Source: Streptomyces sp. NBC_00335 (GTDB lineage: Bacteria; Actinomycetota; Actinomycetes; Streptomycetales; Streptomycetaceae). From it: DNA of 64,000 bases. A program made the translations under genes and the position numbers. Shown piece after piece: positions 33,212 to 41,219 of this stretch. The notes under the pieces were generated by a model. That model was not told where the DNA came from, ran no database searches, and saw only the letters and a program-made list of their open reading frames with translations. Numbering within the stretch: position 1 is the first letter of the stretch; each line of letters starts with the position of its first letter. The DNA lies in contig NZ_CP108006.1 of NCBI RefSeq assembly GCF_036127095.1, forward strand, positions 682,001 to 746,000, written 5' to 3'.

Positions 33212-34772
33212 ATGGAGAACACACCGGCCCCCCGCGCGGGGCGCAAGGAATGGACCGCCCTCGGCGTCCTGATGCTGCCCCTGCTCCTCGTCTCGATGGA
33301 CGTCTCGGTCCTGTACTTCGCGATCCCCTACATCAGCCGGGACCTGGAGCCCGGCGCGACGCAGCAGTTGTGGATCCTCGACATGTACGGCTTCGTCCTC
33401 GCCGGACTCCTCATCACCATGGGTGCGCTCGGCGACCGGATCGGCAGGCGCGCGCTGGTGCTCGCGGGAGCGGTGCTCTTCGGGGCGGCCTCGGTCGCGG
33501 CCGCGTACGCGCACACGGCCGAACTGCTCATCGCCGTACGCGCGCTGCTGGGACTCGGCGGCGCCGCCTTGATGCCCTCGACCCTGGCCCTGATCCGCAA
33601 CCTCTTCCACGACGAGAAGCAGCGCGGCAAGGCGGTGACCCTGTGGACCGCCGTGATGACGACGGGCATTTCCCTGGGGCCCGTGGTCAGCGGTCTGCTG
33701 CTGGAGCACTTCTGGTGGGGCTCGGTCTTCCTGATCAACCTGCCCGCGATGGTGCTCCTGCTGGCGCTGGTGCCTTTCCTGGTACCGGAGTTCAAGTCGG
33801 CGCGGCGCGAGCGCTTCGACCTGCCGAGCGCGGCGCTGTCGCTCGGCGCCGTGCTGCTGGTCATCTACGGCATCAAGGAGTGGGCGCGGCACGGGTACGA
33901 GCCGCTGCCGGCCCTCGCCATCGGCGCGGGGTTCGTGCTCGGCTCCGTCTTCGTGCACCGGCAGAAGCACCTCGCGCATCCGGTGATCGACCTCGGCCTG
34001 CTCGGCCGGCGCACCTTCGGCGGACCGGTGTTCGCCAATCTCCTGGCGATGTTCGCCACGGTCGGGATGGCCGTCTTCCTCACCCAGTACCTGCAGTCCG
34101 TCCTCGGCCTGAGCCCGTTCACCGCCGCGCTGTGGAGCCTGGTACCGGCCGCCGGAGTGGCCGTCGCGGCCCCCGCCGGGGCCGTGCTCGCACAGCGCGT
34201 GGACCGTGCGGCCGTCAGGCGGCGGCTTCCTCCTCTCCGCCTGCGGGTTCCTCTGGCTGACCCAGGTGCGCACCGGCTCGGCGCTCTGGTTCACCCTCGC
34301 CGGCGTCTGCCTCTACGCGGGCGGGCTGGTCTGCGCCATGACCCTCGCCAACGAACTCGCCCTCGGCGCGGCCCCGCCGGAGCGCGCGGGATCGGCCGCG
34401 GCGGTCCTGGAGTCGGGCCAGGAGCTCGGTGGAGCCTTGGGCATGGCGATCCTCGGTTCCATCGGGGCGGCGGCCTACAGCCGCGACATGACGGACGCGC
34501 TGCCTCCTGGTGTGCCGCAAGCCGAAGCCGTACGCGAAACCCTCGGCGGCGCGACGGCCGCGGCGGCCCGGCTCCCCGAAGGGGTCGCGGACGGCGTACT
34601 GACGGCCGCGCGCGAGGCCTTCACCCACGGGATGAACATCGCGGCCGTCGGCGCGGCCGTCGTCATGGCGGGCGCCGCCCTCTTCTCCTTCACGTGGTTG
34701 AGGGGTGCGGGCACGGCGAGGCCCCCGGCGGAAAAATCCAGCGACCCGCGGCCCGCGTCCCTCGCCCCGTGA
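33212..34772 (+). pseudogene. MFS drug-efflux transporter (DHA2/SmvA-like), frameshifted
   Basis: From ATG 33212 the frame encodes WTALGVLMLPLLLVSMDVSVLYFAIPYIS and the MFS motif GALGDRIGRRALVLAG, then a series of helices to AGAVLAQRVDRAAV. The remaining helices (GGGFLLSACGFLWLTQV to FSFTWLRGAG) are in the next frame from 34206. A +1 shift between 34211 and 34228, in a GGCGGCGGC run, is needed to join them; the full product would be about 519 residues with 14 helices, as in DHA2 exporters. It is a broken gene or a sequence error. Confidence 0.8.
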
Positions 34773-34789
34773 CGGGCTGAGGCATCCGG

Positions 34790-34813
34790 CGGGTGGTCAG
34801 ACGGGTGGTCAGA
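34790..34813. repeat. 12-bp tandem duplication at a stop codon
   Basis: Two identical CGGGTGGTCAGA units abut, the second holding the reverse-strand stop of the mycothiol dehydrogenase (34809-34811). The duplicate stop in the first copy lies 12 nt farther, in frame. Confidence 0.75.
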
Positions 34814-35894
34814 ACTCGACCACCGAGCGGAGCACCTCGCCCCGCTCCATCCGTTCGAAGGCCGCCTCGACTCCGTCCAGGGCGATGCGCTCGGAGACGA
34901 ACGCGTCGAGGTCGAGCCGGCCTTGCAGGTAGAGGTCGATGAGGAGCGGGAAGTCCCGCTCGGGCAGGCAGTCCCCGTACCAGGAGGACTTCAGGGCGCC
35001 GCCGCGCCCGAAGACGTCCAGCAGCGGGAGTTCGAGCCGCATCTCCGGTGTCGGGACGCCGACCAGCACCACGGTGCCGGCGAGGTCGCGCGCGTAGAAC
35101 GCCTGCTTGTACGTCTCGGGGCGGCCGACGGCGTCGATGACCACGTCCGCGCCGTTCCCGCCGGTCAGCTCCTGGATGGCCTTGACCACGTCCACCGCGG
35201 TGCCGTTGACGGTGTGGGTGGCGCCGAGTCCCCGCGCCCACTCCAGCTTCCGGTCGTCCAGGTCGACGGCGATGATGCGGGAGGCTCCGGCCAGCTTGGC
35301 ACCGGCGACGGCGGCGTTGCCCACTCCCCCGCAGCCGATGACGGCCACCGAGTCGCCGCGCCCGACGTTGCCCGTGTTCAGGGCGGCGCCCAGGCCGGCC
35401 ATCACCCCGCAGCCGAGCAGGCCGGCGGCGGCCGGTGAGGCGGCGGGGTCCACCTTGGTGCACTGGCCGGCGGCGACCAGCGTCTTCTCGGCGAAGGCAC
35501 CGATGCCGAGGGCCGGGGAGAGCGGGGTGCCGTCCTCCAGGGTCATGGGCTGGGTCGCGTTGTGCGTGGCGAAGCAGTACCAGGGGCGGCCGCGCTTGCA
35601 GGCCCGGCAGCTCCCGCACACCGCGCGCCAGTTGAGGACGACGAAGTCGCCGGGGGCGACGGAGGTGACGTCCGGGCCGACCGATTCGACGACCCCGGCC
35701 GCCTCGTGGCCGAGCAGGAAGGGGTACTCGTCGTTGATCCCGCCCTCCCGGTAGTGCAGGTCGGTGTGGCAGACCCCGCAGGCCTGGACCCGTACGAGCG
35801 CCTCGCCGGGGCCCGGGTCGGGCACGAGGATCGTCGTGGTCTCCACCGGTGCGCCCTTGCTCCGGGCGATGACCCCTCGTACGCGATGCGTCAC
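34809..35894 (-). CDS. S-(hydroxymethyl)mycothiol dehydrogenase
   Basis: A 361-residue class III-type zinc alcohol dehydrogenase that oxidises the formaldehyde-mycothiol adduct with NAD, the actinobacterial formaldehyde detoxification enzyme. It shows catalytic zinc [13 protein letters not shown] with LGHEAAG, structural-zinc cysteines [15 protein letters not shown], the Rossmann [19 protein letters not shown], and [21 protein letters not shown], which is characteristic of the mycothiol subtype. The metallo-hydrolase that often follows it in actinomycetes is absent here. Length is normal. Confidence 0.94.
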   Translation of the reverse strand: MTHRVRGVIARSKGAPVETTTILVPDPGPGEALVRVQACGVCHTDLHYREGGINDEYPFLLGHEAAGVVESVGPDVTSVAPGDFVVLNWRAVCGSCRACKRGRPWYCFATHNATQPMTLEDGTPLSPALGIGAFAEKTLVAAGQCTKVDPAASPAAAGLLGCGVMAGLGAALNTGNVGRGDSVAVIGCGGVGNAAVAGAKLAGASRIIAVDLDDRKLEWARGLGATHTVNGTAVDVVKAIQELTGGNGADVVIDAVGRPETYKQAFYARDLAGTVVLVGVPTPEMRLELPLLDVFGRGGALKSSWYGDCLPERDFPLLIDLYLQGRLDLDAFVSERIALDGVEAAFERMERGEVLRSVVEF

Positions 35895-36050
35895 GTGCTA
35901 CCCCGATCTCGATCACGGTCTCGTCGACTGTAACCGGAGGTCCCTCGAGGGTTCCGCGAGGTTTCCGCCGGTCCGGCCAACGTACACGCGCTGTCCCGCG
36001 TGCGGGAGTTGCCCCGCGTCCCGGCGCGGTGTGCTGCCGCCGCGGCGCGC

Positions 36051-36080
36051 GGTGCCGGTGCGGTGCCGGTGCGGTGCCGG
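36051..36080. repeat. Short GGTGCCGGTGC direct repeats
   Basis: About two and a half copies of an 11-12-bp GC-rich word lie 55-85 bp before the phosphotransferase start. No function is evident. Confidence 0.5.
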
Positions 36081-36134
36081 GCAGCGCACGAAAATCCCGT
36101 GTGGGGCCGGTGGGGCCGCTGGTCTAATGCACGG

Positions 36135-37100
36135 ATGGACGAAGACCCGAACGCCGCGACCCCGCCCCGCGACCCCTGGCTCACGTACTTCGCCGACCGC
36201 GGGCACGCGGGTGTCCGCCGCATCGGCGCCGGCTCCGAGGGCGTCGTCTACGGGCTGGGCGGGGGCCGGGCCGCCAAGGTGTGGAGCGGTCGGCCTCCGG
36301 CCGGTCTCGATCTCACCCGCCAGGTGTACGCGGACATGGCACGGCATCAGCTGCCCTTCGCCACCCCGGAGATCTTCGACGTCGAGGACCACGGGGGCGT
36401 CCTGGTCACGTACGAGCGCGAGCTGCCGGGAAACCCGATGAGGATCGACTCCGCACACGCCGACTACGAGCGCGAGCTGCCCGCCCGGCAGAGCGAAGCA
36501 CTGCTTTCCGTTCTGCGCGGCCTGGCCTCCGTCCCCGGCACCGAGGCGATGCGCCGGTTGACCGTCCAGGGTGACGACCGCCCGCTGTGGCGGGATCACG
36601 ACTCCTTCCGCGACGCGCTCGCGGCCTTGGTCCACCGGGCCGCGGCCCGGCACGGCGACGCCCTGGCCGCCTGCGTACCGGACTTCGAGGCGGGAGTGGA
36701 ACGGACGCACGAGGCCCTGCTCTCGCTCCCCGACGCCCCGGTGACGGCCATTCACGGCGACCTCGTCCCGCCCAACATCCACACCGACGCGGCCGGCCGG
36801 CCCGTCGCGGTGCTCGACTTCGGCTTCTGCACCACCGCGGGCGACCCGGCCTTCGAGGCCGCCGTGACCGCTGCCGTCTGGGACATGTACGGGCCGCACG
36901 CCGAGGAGCACACCGCGGAACTCACCGGGCTCTTCGCCCACGAGCTCGGCTACCCGCCGGCGACCCTCACCACCTATCGGGCCGCGTACGCGCTCATGAC
37001 CTACGACCTCTTCGGCCTGGACGAACGTGACGGGCACTTCCGGTGGTGCGCGCGGCAGCTGCGCCGCAACGCCGTGTTCAACGGCGCACGGACTGTCTGA
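36135..37100 (+). CDS. Aminoglycoside/hydroxyl phosphotransferase-family kinase-like protein
   Basis: A 321-residue protein from ATG 36135 (MDEDPNAATPP). It has an N-lobe with IGAGSEGVVYGLGGGRAAKVW (glycine-rich loop and Lys) and the APH catalytic segment AIHGDLVPPNIHTDAAGRPVAVLDFGF, equivalent to HGDLHPxNxL...IDFG. The metal-binding Asp (LDFG) is present. The family phosphorylates antibiotics or small hydroxylated metabolites. No resistance or biosynthesis gene is adjacent, so the substrate is open. It converges on the LysR gene, 15 bp apart. Confidence 0.85.
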   Translation: MDEDPNAATPPRDPWLTYFADRGHAGVRRIGAGSEGVVYGLGGGRAAKVWSGRPPAGLDLTRQVYADMARHQLPFATPEIFDVEDHGGVLVTYERELPGNPMRIDSAHADYERELPARQSEALLSVLRGLASVPGTEAMRRLTVQGDDRPLWRDHDSFRDALAALVHRAAARHGDALAACVPDFEAGVERTHEALLSLPDAPVTAIHGDLVPPNIHTDAAGRPVAVLDFGFCTTAGDPAFEAAVTAAVWDMYGPHAEEHTAELTGLFAHELGYPPATLTTYRAAYALMTYDLFGLDERDGHFRWCARQLRRNAVFNGARTV

Positions 37101-37115
37101 TCGGCAAGCAACCCG

Positions 37116-38090
37116 CTAGTCCTCGGACAGTTCGGGCGGCAGCGACGTCCGCAGGGCCGCGCTGAAGGCGGCCACGGCGGGGTGGGTCGCGGCGCCGCTG
37201 CGGAAGGCCACGTTGGTACGGCGCTCCATGACCAGGCGGGTGAGCGAGACGGCGGGATCCGCGTTTCCGGTGATCCCGAGCTGCGGCACCACCGCCACGC
37301 CCTGGCCGGCCGCGACCAGGGCCAGTACGGTGGCGAACTCGTCCACCTGGTGGCGGATCCTCGGCAGGAACCCGGCGTCCTCGCAGGCCCGCACCGTCAT
37401 GGCGTGGCAGAGCGTGCCGGGCGTGGCGGTGATCCAGGGCGCGTCGGCATGCGTACGGAGCAACGCGCGCTGCCCGGCTCCGCCAGTGCCGGCGGCTGCG
37501 GCCGGGGCGCCCCCGGCGGCCGTTTCCGCCGCGCCTCCGGAGGCCGCGGGCGCCCCCGGTGACGGCGTCGCCAGATACATCGCCTCGCGGTAGAGCGGGT
37601 CCGTGGCGAGTCCCGGCTCCTGCGGCGCGGGAACGAAGTCGTAGGCGTGGATCAGGGCCACGTCCAGGTCCCCGGCGCGCAGTGCGTGGGCGACCGCCGC
37701 CGGGTCGGTTTCGGACACCATCGGCTCCAGTCCCGGGTGCCGGCGGGCCAGCTCGGCCAGGGCCGCCGGAACGATGGCCCGGGTCGCGGTGGGGAAGGAG
37801 CCGATCCGCAGGGCGCCGGCCAGTCCGCCGCGCGCCTCCGCGAGCTCGGCGTCGGCCCGTTCCAGCAGTTCCAGCACCGCGTCGGCGTGCCGGACCAGGT
37901 TCTGGCCGGCGGGGGTGAGCCGGACCCGGCGCCCGGTGCGCTCCAGCAGCGGCAGACCGGCCTCGCGTTCGAGGACCGAGAGCTGCTGGGACACCGCCGA
38001 AGGGCTGAAGGAGAGCGCCTCGGCGACCGCGGCGATGGTCTCCCGGCGGGCGAGTTCGCGCAGCAGGCGCAGGCGTCGTACATCGAGCAT
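37116..38090 (-). CDS. LysR-family transcriptional regulator
   Basis: A 324-residue LysR protein. The helix-turn-helix is LDVRRLRLLRELARRETIAAVAEALSFSPSAVSQQLSVLEREAGLPLLER near the N-terminus, followed by a periplasmic-binding-like effector domain (LRIGSFPTATRAIVPAAL, DLDVALIHAYD). An unusual Gly/Ala/Pro-rich insert of about 30 residues interrupts the effector domain near residue 190 (positions 37470-37560). It is divergent from the DapA-like gene, which it probably activates. Confidence 0.92.
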   Translation of the reverse strand: MLDVRRLRLLRELARRETIAAVAEALSFSPSAVSQQLSVLEREAGLPLLERTGRRVRLTPAGQNLVRHADAVLELLERADAELAEARGGLAGALRIGSFPTATRAIVPAALAELARRHPGLEPMVSETDPAAVAHALRAGDLDVALIHAYDFVPAPQEPGLATDPLYREAMYLATPSPGAPAASGGAAETAAGGAPAAAAGTGGAGQRALLRTHADAPWITATPGTLCHAMTVRACEDAGFLPRIRHQVDEFATVLALVAAGQGVAVVPQLGITGNADPAVSLTRLVMERRTNVAFRSGAATHPAVAAFSAALRTSLPPELSED

Positions 38091-38103
38091 CGGATCAGCT
38101 TAC

Positions 38104-38125
38104 GGTTCGGATAAGAAACGCGAAC
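38104..38125. promoter_or_regulatory. Possible LysR box
   Basis: TTCGGATAAGAAACGCGAA contains a TTCG-N11-CGAA interrupted dyad of T-N11-A form, between the divergent LysR and DapA-like genes. It lies close to the LysR start and fits an autoregulatory site. Confidence 0.3.
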
Positions 38126-38160
38126 TGGATTCGATGCTCGGAGCGGGCCAGGCTCGACCC

Positions 38161-39096
38161 ATGACCCAGACGCCGAGCACGGCCACGTCCTCCCCCGCCG
38201 CCCACCGCCCGTTCGCCCCGCACGGGATCCACGTACCGCTGATCACCCCCTTCACCGCCGCCGGCGAGGTCGCCGCCGAGGCTCTGGAGGCGCTCGCGCA
38301 CGAGGTGCTCGACGCGGGCGCCACCGGGATCGTGGCGCTGGGCACCACCGGCGAGCCGGCCGCCCTCGACGAAGCCGAGCGCGACCTCGTCACCGACGTC
38401 TGCGCCCGGGTCTGCCGGGAGCGCGGGGCGGCGCTGACCGTGGGCGCCGGGGCGAGCGGGACCCGGGCGGCCGAGGAGTCGCTCGGCCGGCTGAAGCGGT
38501 GGCCCGAGGCGCGGGCCGCGCTGGTGAGCGTGCCCGCGTTCGTACGGCCCTCCGGCGCCGGGGTACTGGCGCACTTCGAGCGGCTGGCGCGGGTGAGCCC
38601 CGTACCGCTGATCGTGTACCACGTCCCGTACCGGACCGGGCAGCCGCTGGACGCGGCCCTGCTGCGGGAGGTCGGGGCGCTGCCCGGGGTGGCCGCGGTG
38701 AAGTACGCGGTCGGCTCGCTCGACGGGGAGGCGGTGGCACTGCTCGGTGATCTGCCGGACGGTTTCGCGGTGTTGGCGGGCGACGACACCTTCCTGTCTC
38801 CCCTCCTCGCGCTCGGCGCGGCGGGCGGGGTCCTCGCGTCGGCCCATCTCGCGACGGCCCGGTTCACCGAACTCGCGACGGCCTGGCGGGCGGGCGAAGC
38901 GGTCCGGGCGCGCACCCTGGGCCACGCGCTGGCCCGGCTCTCCGCAACCCTCTTCGCCGAACCCAACCCGTCAGTGATCAAGGGGGTGTTGTACGCGCAG
39001 GGCCGTATTCCGACCCCGGACGTACGCCTCCCCCTGCTGCCCGCGAGCACGGAAGCGGTCGCGGCGGCTCAGCGGGAACTGGCGCAGCTGCCCTGA
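38161..39096 (+). CDS. Dihydrodipicolinate synthase-family (DapA-like) aldolase
   Basis: A 311-residue class I aldolase. It shows IHVPLITPFTAAGEV, the phosphate/carboxylate loop ALGTTGEPAALDEAE, the catalytic tyrosine in LIVYHVPYRTG and the Schiff-base lysine in VAAVKYAVGSLDG. True DapA has YNVPGRT; the HVPYRTG variant and the LysR partner suggest a catabolic member acting on another 2-keto acid or aldol rather than lysine synthesis. Start ATG 38161. The gene is followed by a long gene-free stretch. Confidence 0.82.
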   Translation: MTQTPSTATSSPAAHRPFAPHGIHVPLITPFTAAGEVAAEALEALAHEVLDAGATGIVALGTTGEPAALDEAERDLVTDVCARVCRERGAALTVGAGASGTRAAEESLGRLKRWPEARAALVSVPAFVRPSGAGVLAHFERLARVSPVPLIVYHVPYRTGQPLDAALLREVGALPGVAAVKYAVGSLDGEAVALLGDLPDGFAVLAGDDTFLSPLLALGAAGGVLASAHLATARFTELATAWRAGEAVRARTLGHALARLSATLFAEPNPSVIKGVLYAQGRIPTPDVRLPLLPASTEAVAAAQRELAQLP

Positions 39097-39290
39097 CTCG
39101 CCCACCGACCGGGGGGCTCGCCATGAGCAGCAAGGCGCCCCCCGGGCGCGGGCCCCCTTGCGCGCACCACATCGTCCGGGGCCCGCTGCCCGGGATCGCC
39201 TCCCAGGAGGTCGGCGGCGGGCACCGGTGACGGTGACGGGTGTCGTCCCCGGTCACGTGAGGGTTCCCGCAGGACGCCCGCCACCGCGTG

Positions 39291-39330
39291 GTGCGGTGCG
39301 CTGCGCTGCGCTGCGGTGCGGTGCGGTGCG
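39291..39330. repeat. TGCGG/TGCGC pentanucleotide microsatellite, eight units
   Basis: Eight 5-bp units run from 39291 to 39330 with C or G at one position. It is non-coding and a possible source of slippage polymorphism. Confidence 0.75.
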
Positions 39331-39662
39331 AGGAGATCGTCTGCACCAACGGGGACCGGCCGGGATCCATCCCGCGATGGACGAGGACGACACGATCACC
39401 TTCGAGGGCCGATTGACCCGGGATGGGCGATTCGCCGCCAACGGGCGGCTCGCCCGAATCGGCCCCGGCGACGGGCGACTTGCCCGTATTGGGCCGCCGC
39501 CCGCGGGCCCGTGATGTGAGTCACGCCGACGGCGTCAACATCATTTCCCCGCACGGGGCACTTCCCTTTTCCCGGTTGGATATTCGGGAATTCCCGGAGA
39601 TCTTTTCAAGGTCATCCACCGGGGCGAATGCGGGAAGTTGATCTCCAGGGCGAATTCGTGTC

Positions 39663-39692
39663 TTGTTCCGGCCCGCCGGACTCGCCTACGGT
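39663..39692 (+). promoter_or_regulatory. Candidate sigma-70 promoter for the LysM-SLT gene
   Basis: TTGTTC (39663-39668), an 18-nt spacer and TACGGT (39687-39692) predict a start near 39699 and a 5' leader of about 72 nt. Confidence 0.45.
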
Positions 39693-39770
39693 CGCCTCGT
39701 TCCCGGTGGTAACAGCCGAATCCGGTCGCCGCCAGGGATCTCCCGTACCCCCCAGGTGAGGAATTCCGCC

Positions 39771-40442
39771 ATGCCCGCACACGGAAAGCACCGCCGGCCG
39801 AAGCAGCACCACGCACTCACCCGCAAGCTGGCCCTCGCCGGTACGGGCGGTGCGGCGCTGGCCCTCCCGCTGATCAGCGCGACCACGGCCGGAGCGGCGG
39901 AGGCGACCCTCGCCCCGACGACGTACTCCGTGGTCAGCGGCGACACCCTGAGCAAGATCGCGGCCGAGCACTCCATCGGCGGCGGCTGGCAGAAGCTCTA
40001 CGAGGCCAACAAGGGCATCGTCGGCGCCGACCCCTCGGCCATCCGCCCGGGCCTGAAGCTGAACCTCACCGCGGCCGCCGCGCCCGTCGCGGCCAAGGCC
40101 GCCAAGGCGCCCACCGGCTACGCGAACAACCTCGACGGCTGGATCCGCGAGTCCCTCGACGTCCTGGCCCAGCACGGAATTCCCGGCAGCTACGAAGGAA
40201 TTCACCGCAACATCATGCGCGAATCCTCGGGGAATCCACTGGCCATCAACAACTGGGACTCCAACGCGGCGGCCGGCATCCCCTCCAAGGGGCTCCTCCA
40301 GGTGATCGACCCGACCTTCAAGGCCTATCACGTGCCCGGCACTTCGCTGGATTCGTACGACCCGGTCGCCAACATCACGGCCGCCTGCAATTACGCGGCG
40401 GCCCGCTACGGTTCGATCGACAACGTCAACGGCCCCTACTGA
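39771..40442 (+). CDS. Secreted LysM-SLT peptidoglycan hydrolase
   Basis: A 223-residue exported protein. A signal peptide (residues 1-43, ending TTAGAAEA) is followed by one LysM domain (TYSVVSGDTLSKIAAEHSIGGGWQKLYEANKG, about 52-100) and a soluble lytic transglycosylase-like domain with the catalytic glutamate in NIMRESSGNP, then GIPSKGLLQVIDPTFKAY. It would bind and cleave peptidoglycan during growth or spore germination. Its order, LysM before SLT, matches known Streptomyces cell-wall enzymes. GTGAGGA precedes ATG 39771. Confidence 0.9.
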   Translation: MPAHGKHRRPKQHHALTRKLALAGTGGAALALPLISATTAGAAEATLAPTTYSVVSGDTLSKIAAEHSIGGGWQKLYEANKGIVGADPSAIRPGLKLNLTAAAAPVAAKAAKAPTGYANNLDGWIRESLDVLAQHGIPGSYEGIHRNIMRESSGNPLAINNWDSNAAAGIPSKGLLQVIDPTFKAYHVPGTSLDSYDPVANITAACNYAAARYGSIDNVNGPY

Positions 40443-40476
40443 GCGAGTTCGCGGCAGGCACACGGGTCGCGTCGCC

Positions 40477-41121
40477 TCACTCCAGCCCGTAACGCCGCGC
40501 CGACTCCTCTTCCTGCGCCAGCCGGTGCAGGGCCTTCAGTACCGGCTGGACGAGGACGACCGCGGCCACCGCCGTCTCGACCTTCTCCTCCTCGGAGGCG
40601 TACGTCTCCATGAAGTCGAGGTCGTGCACGGCCGCTCGGTGCATCAGCTCGGCGTACGGAGCCATCCGCGGGGCGTCCCACGGATAGCCGAGCCGGATGA
40701 GGGTGGACACCGCCGATACGAGCGAACGGTGGACGGGGGACAGCTCCCCCACCTCCCGGGCCGTCGACCAGCCCAGCGTCTCCAGCAGCCGGTCCACCTC
40801 GCGCCGAGCGGTGATCACCGCCGGATCCTCGCCGTCCGGCTCGGGCGCCCGGGGAAGCGCCCACAGCGCCGCGCCGATCCGCATCGTCCGCCCCAGGGAC
40901 TCGTCGTCCACGTGCGCGAGCACTTCCCGGGCCGTCGCGACCGGAATCCCGCCGACCTGGATCAGCGCGCGGACCAGCCGCAGCCGCCGCAGATGCCCCT
41001 CGTCGTAGTCGGCGGTGGTCGCACTGACCCGTCGCCCCGGCGCCAGCAGCCCTTCGCGCAGGTAGTACTTGATGGTCGCCGTGGAGACGCCACTGCGCTC
41101 GCTCAACTCCGCCAGCCGCAT
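40477..41121 (-). CDS. MerR-family transcriptional regulator
   Basis: A 214-residue MerR protein. It begins MRLAELSERSGVSTATIKYYLREGLLAPGRRVSATTADYDEGHLRRLRLVRALIQVGG, the standard winged helix, with a helical C-terminal domain (VETAVAAVVLVQPVLKALHRLAQEEE). There is no cysteine metal site, so it belongs to the multidrug or stress type rather than the mercury type. Targets are unknown; it lies downstream of the kinase gene on the same strand, 98 bp apart. Confidence 0.88.
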   Translation of the reverse strand: MRLAELSERSGVSTATIKYYLREGLLAPGRRVSATTADYDEGHLRRLRLVRALIQVGGIPVATAREVLAHVDDESLGRTMRIGAALWALPRAPEPDGEDPAVITARREVDRLLETLGWSTAREVGELSPVHRSLVSAVSTLIRLGYPWDAPRMAPYAELMHRAAVHDLDFMETYASEEEKVETAVAAVVLVQPVLKALHRLAQEEESARRYGLE

Positions 41122-41219
41122 CCCGTGGACCTTTCCTTGGAGAGCACAGCTATCCAATTGTGCACGGACGGCACGGTTGGCAGGGCCGGGACGGCGACCG
41201 TGCTCCGCCTCTCCTGCCG

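Larger units (their letters stand above)
39097..39770. other. 674-bp gene-free stretch upstream of the LysM-SLT gene
   Basis: It contains a 40-bp TGCG(G/C) pentanucleotide array (39291-39330), three tandem GGGCGAxTxGCCC-type hairpins at 39420-39490, a relatively AT-rich part (39540-39660) and a promoter at 39663-39692. An open frame of 45 residues (39377-39514) encodes repeats of GRLARIG but has no ribosome-binding site. I found no convincing gene or known riboswitch. Confidence 0.5.

Noticed and set aside
39377..39514. 45-residue ORF with GRLARIG repeats
   Set aside because: No ribosome-binding site and the repeats follow the DNA hairpins, so it is probably non-coding.
39540..39770. c-di-AMP (ydaO-type) riboswitch before the LysM-SLT gene
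   Set aside because: GCCGAATCCG and a GGTGAG-like word are present, but the conserved 3' half (GACAGCTAACC-type) is missing and the ATG follows too closely.
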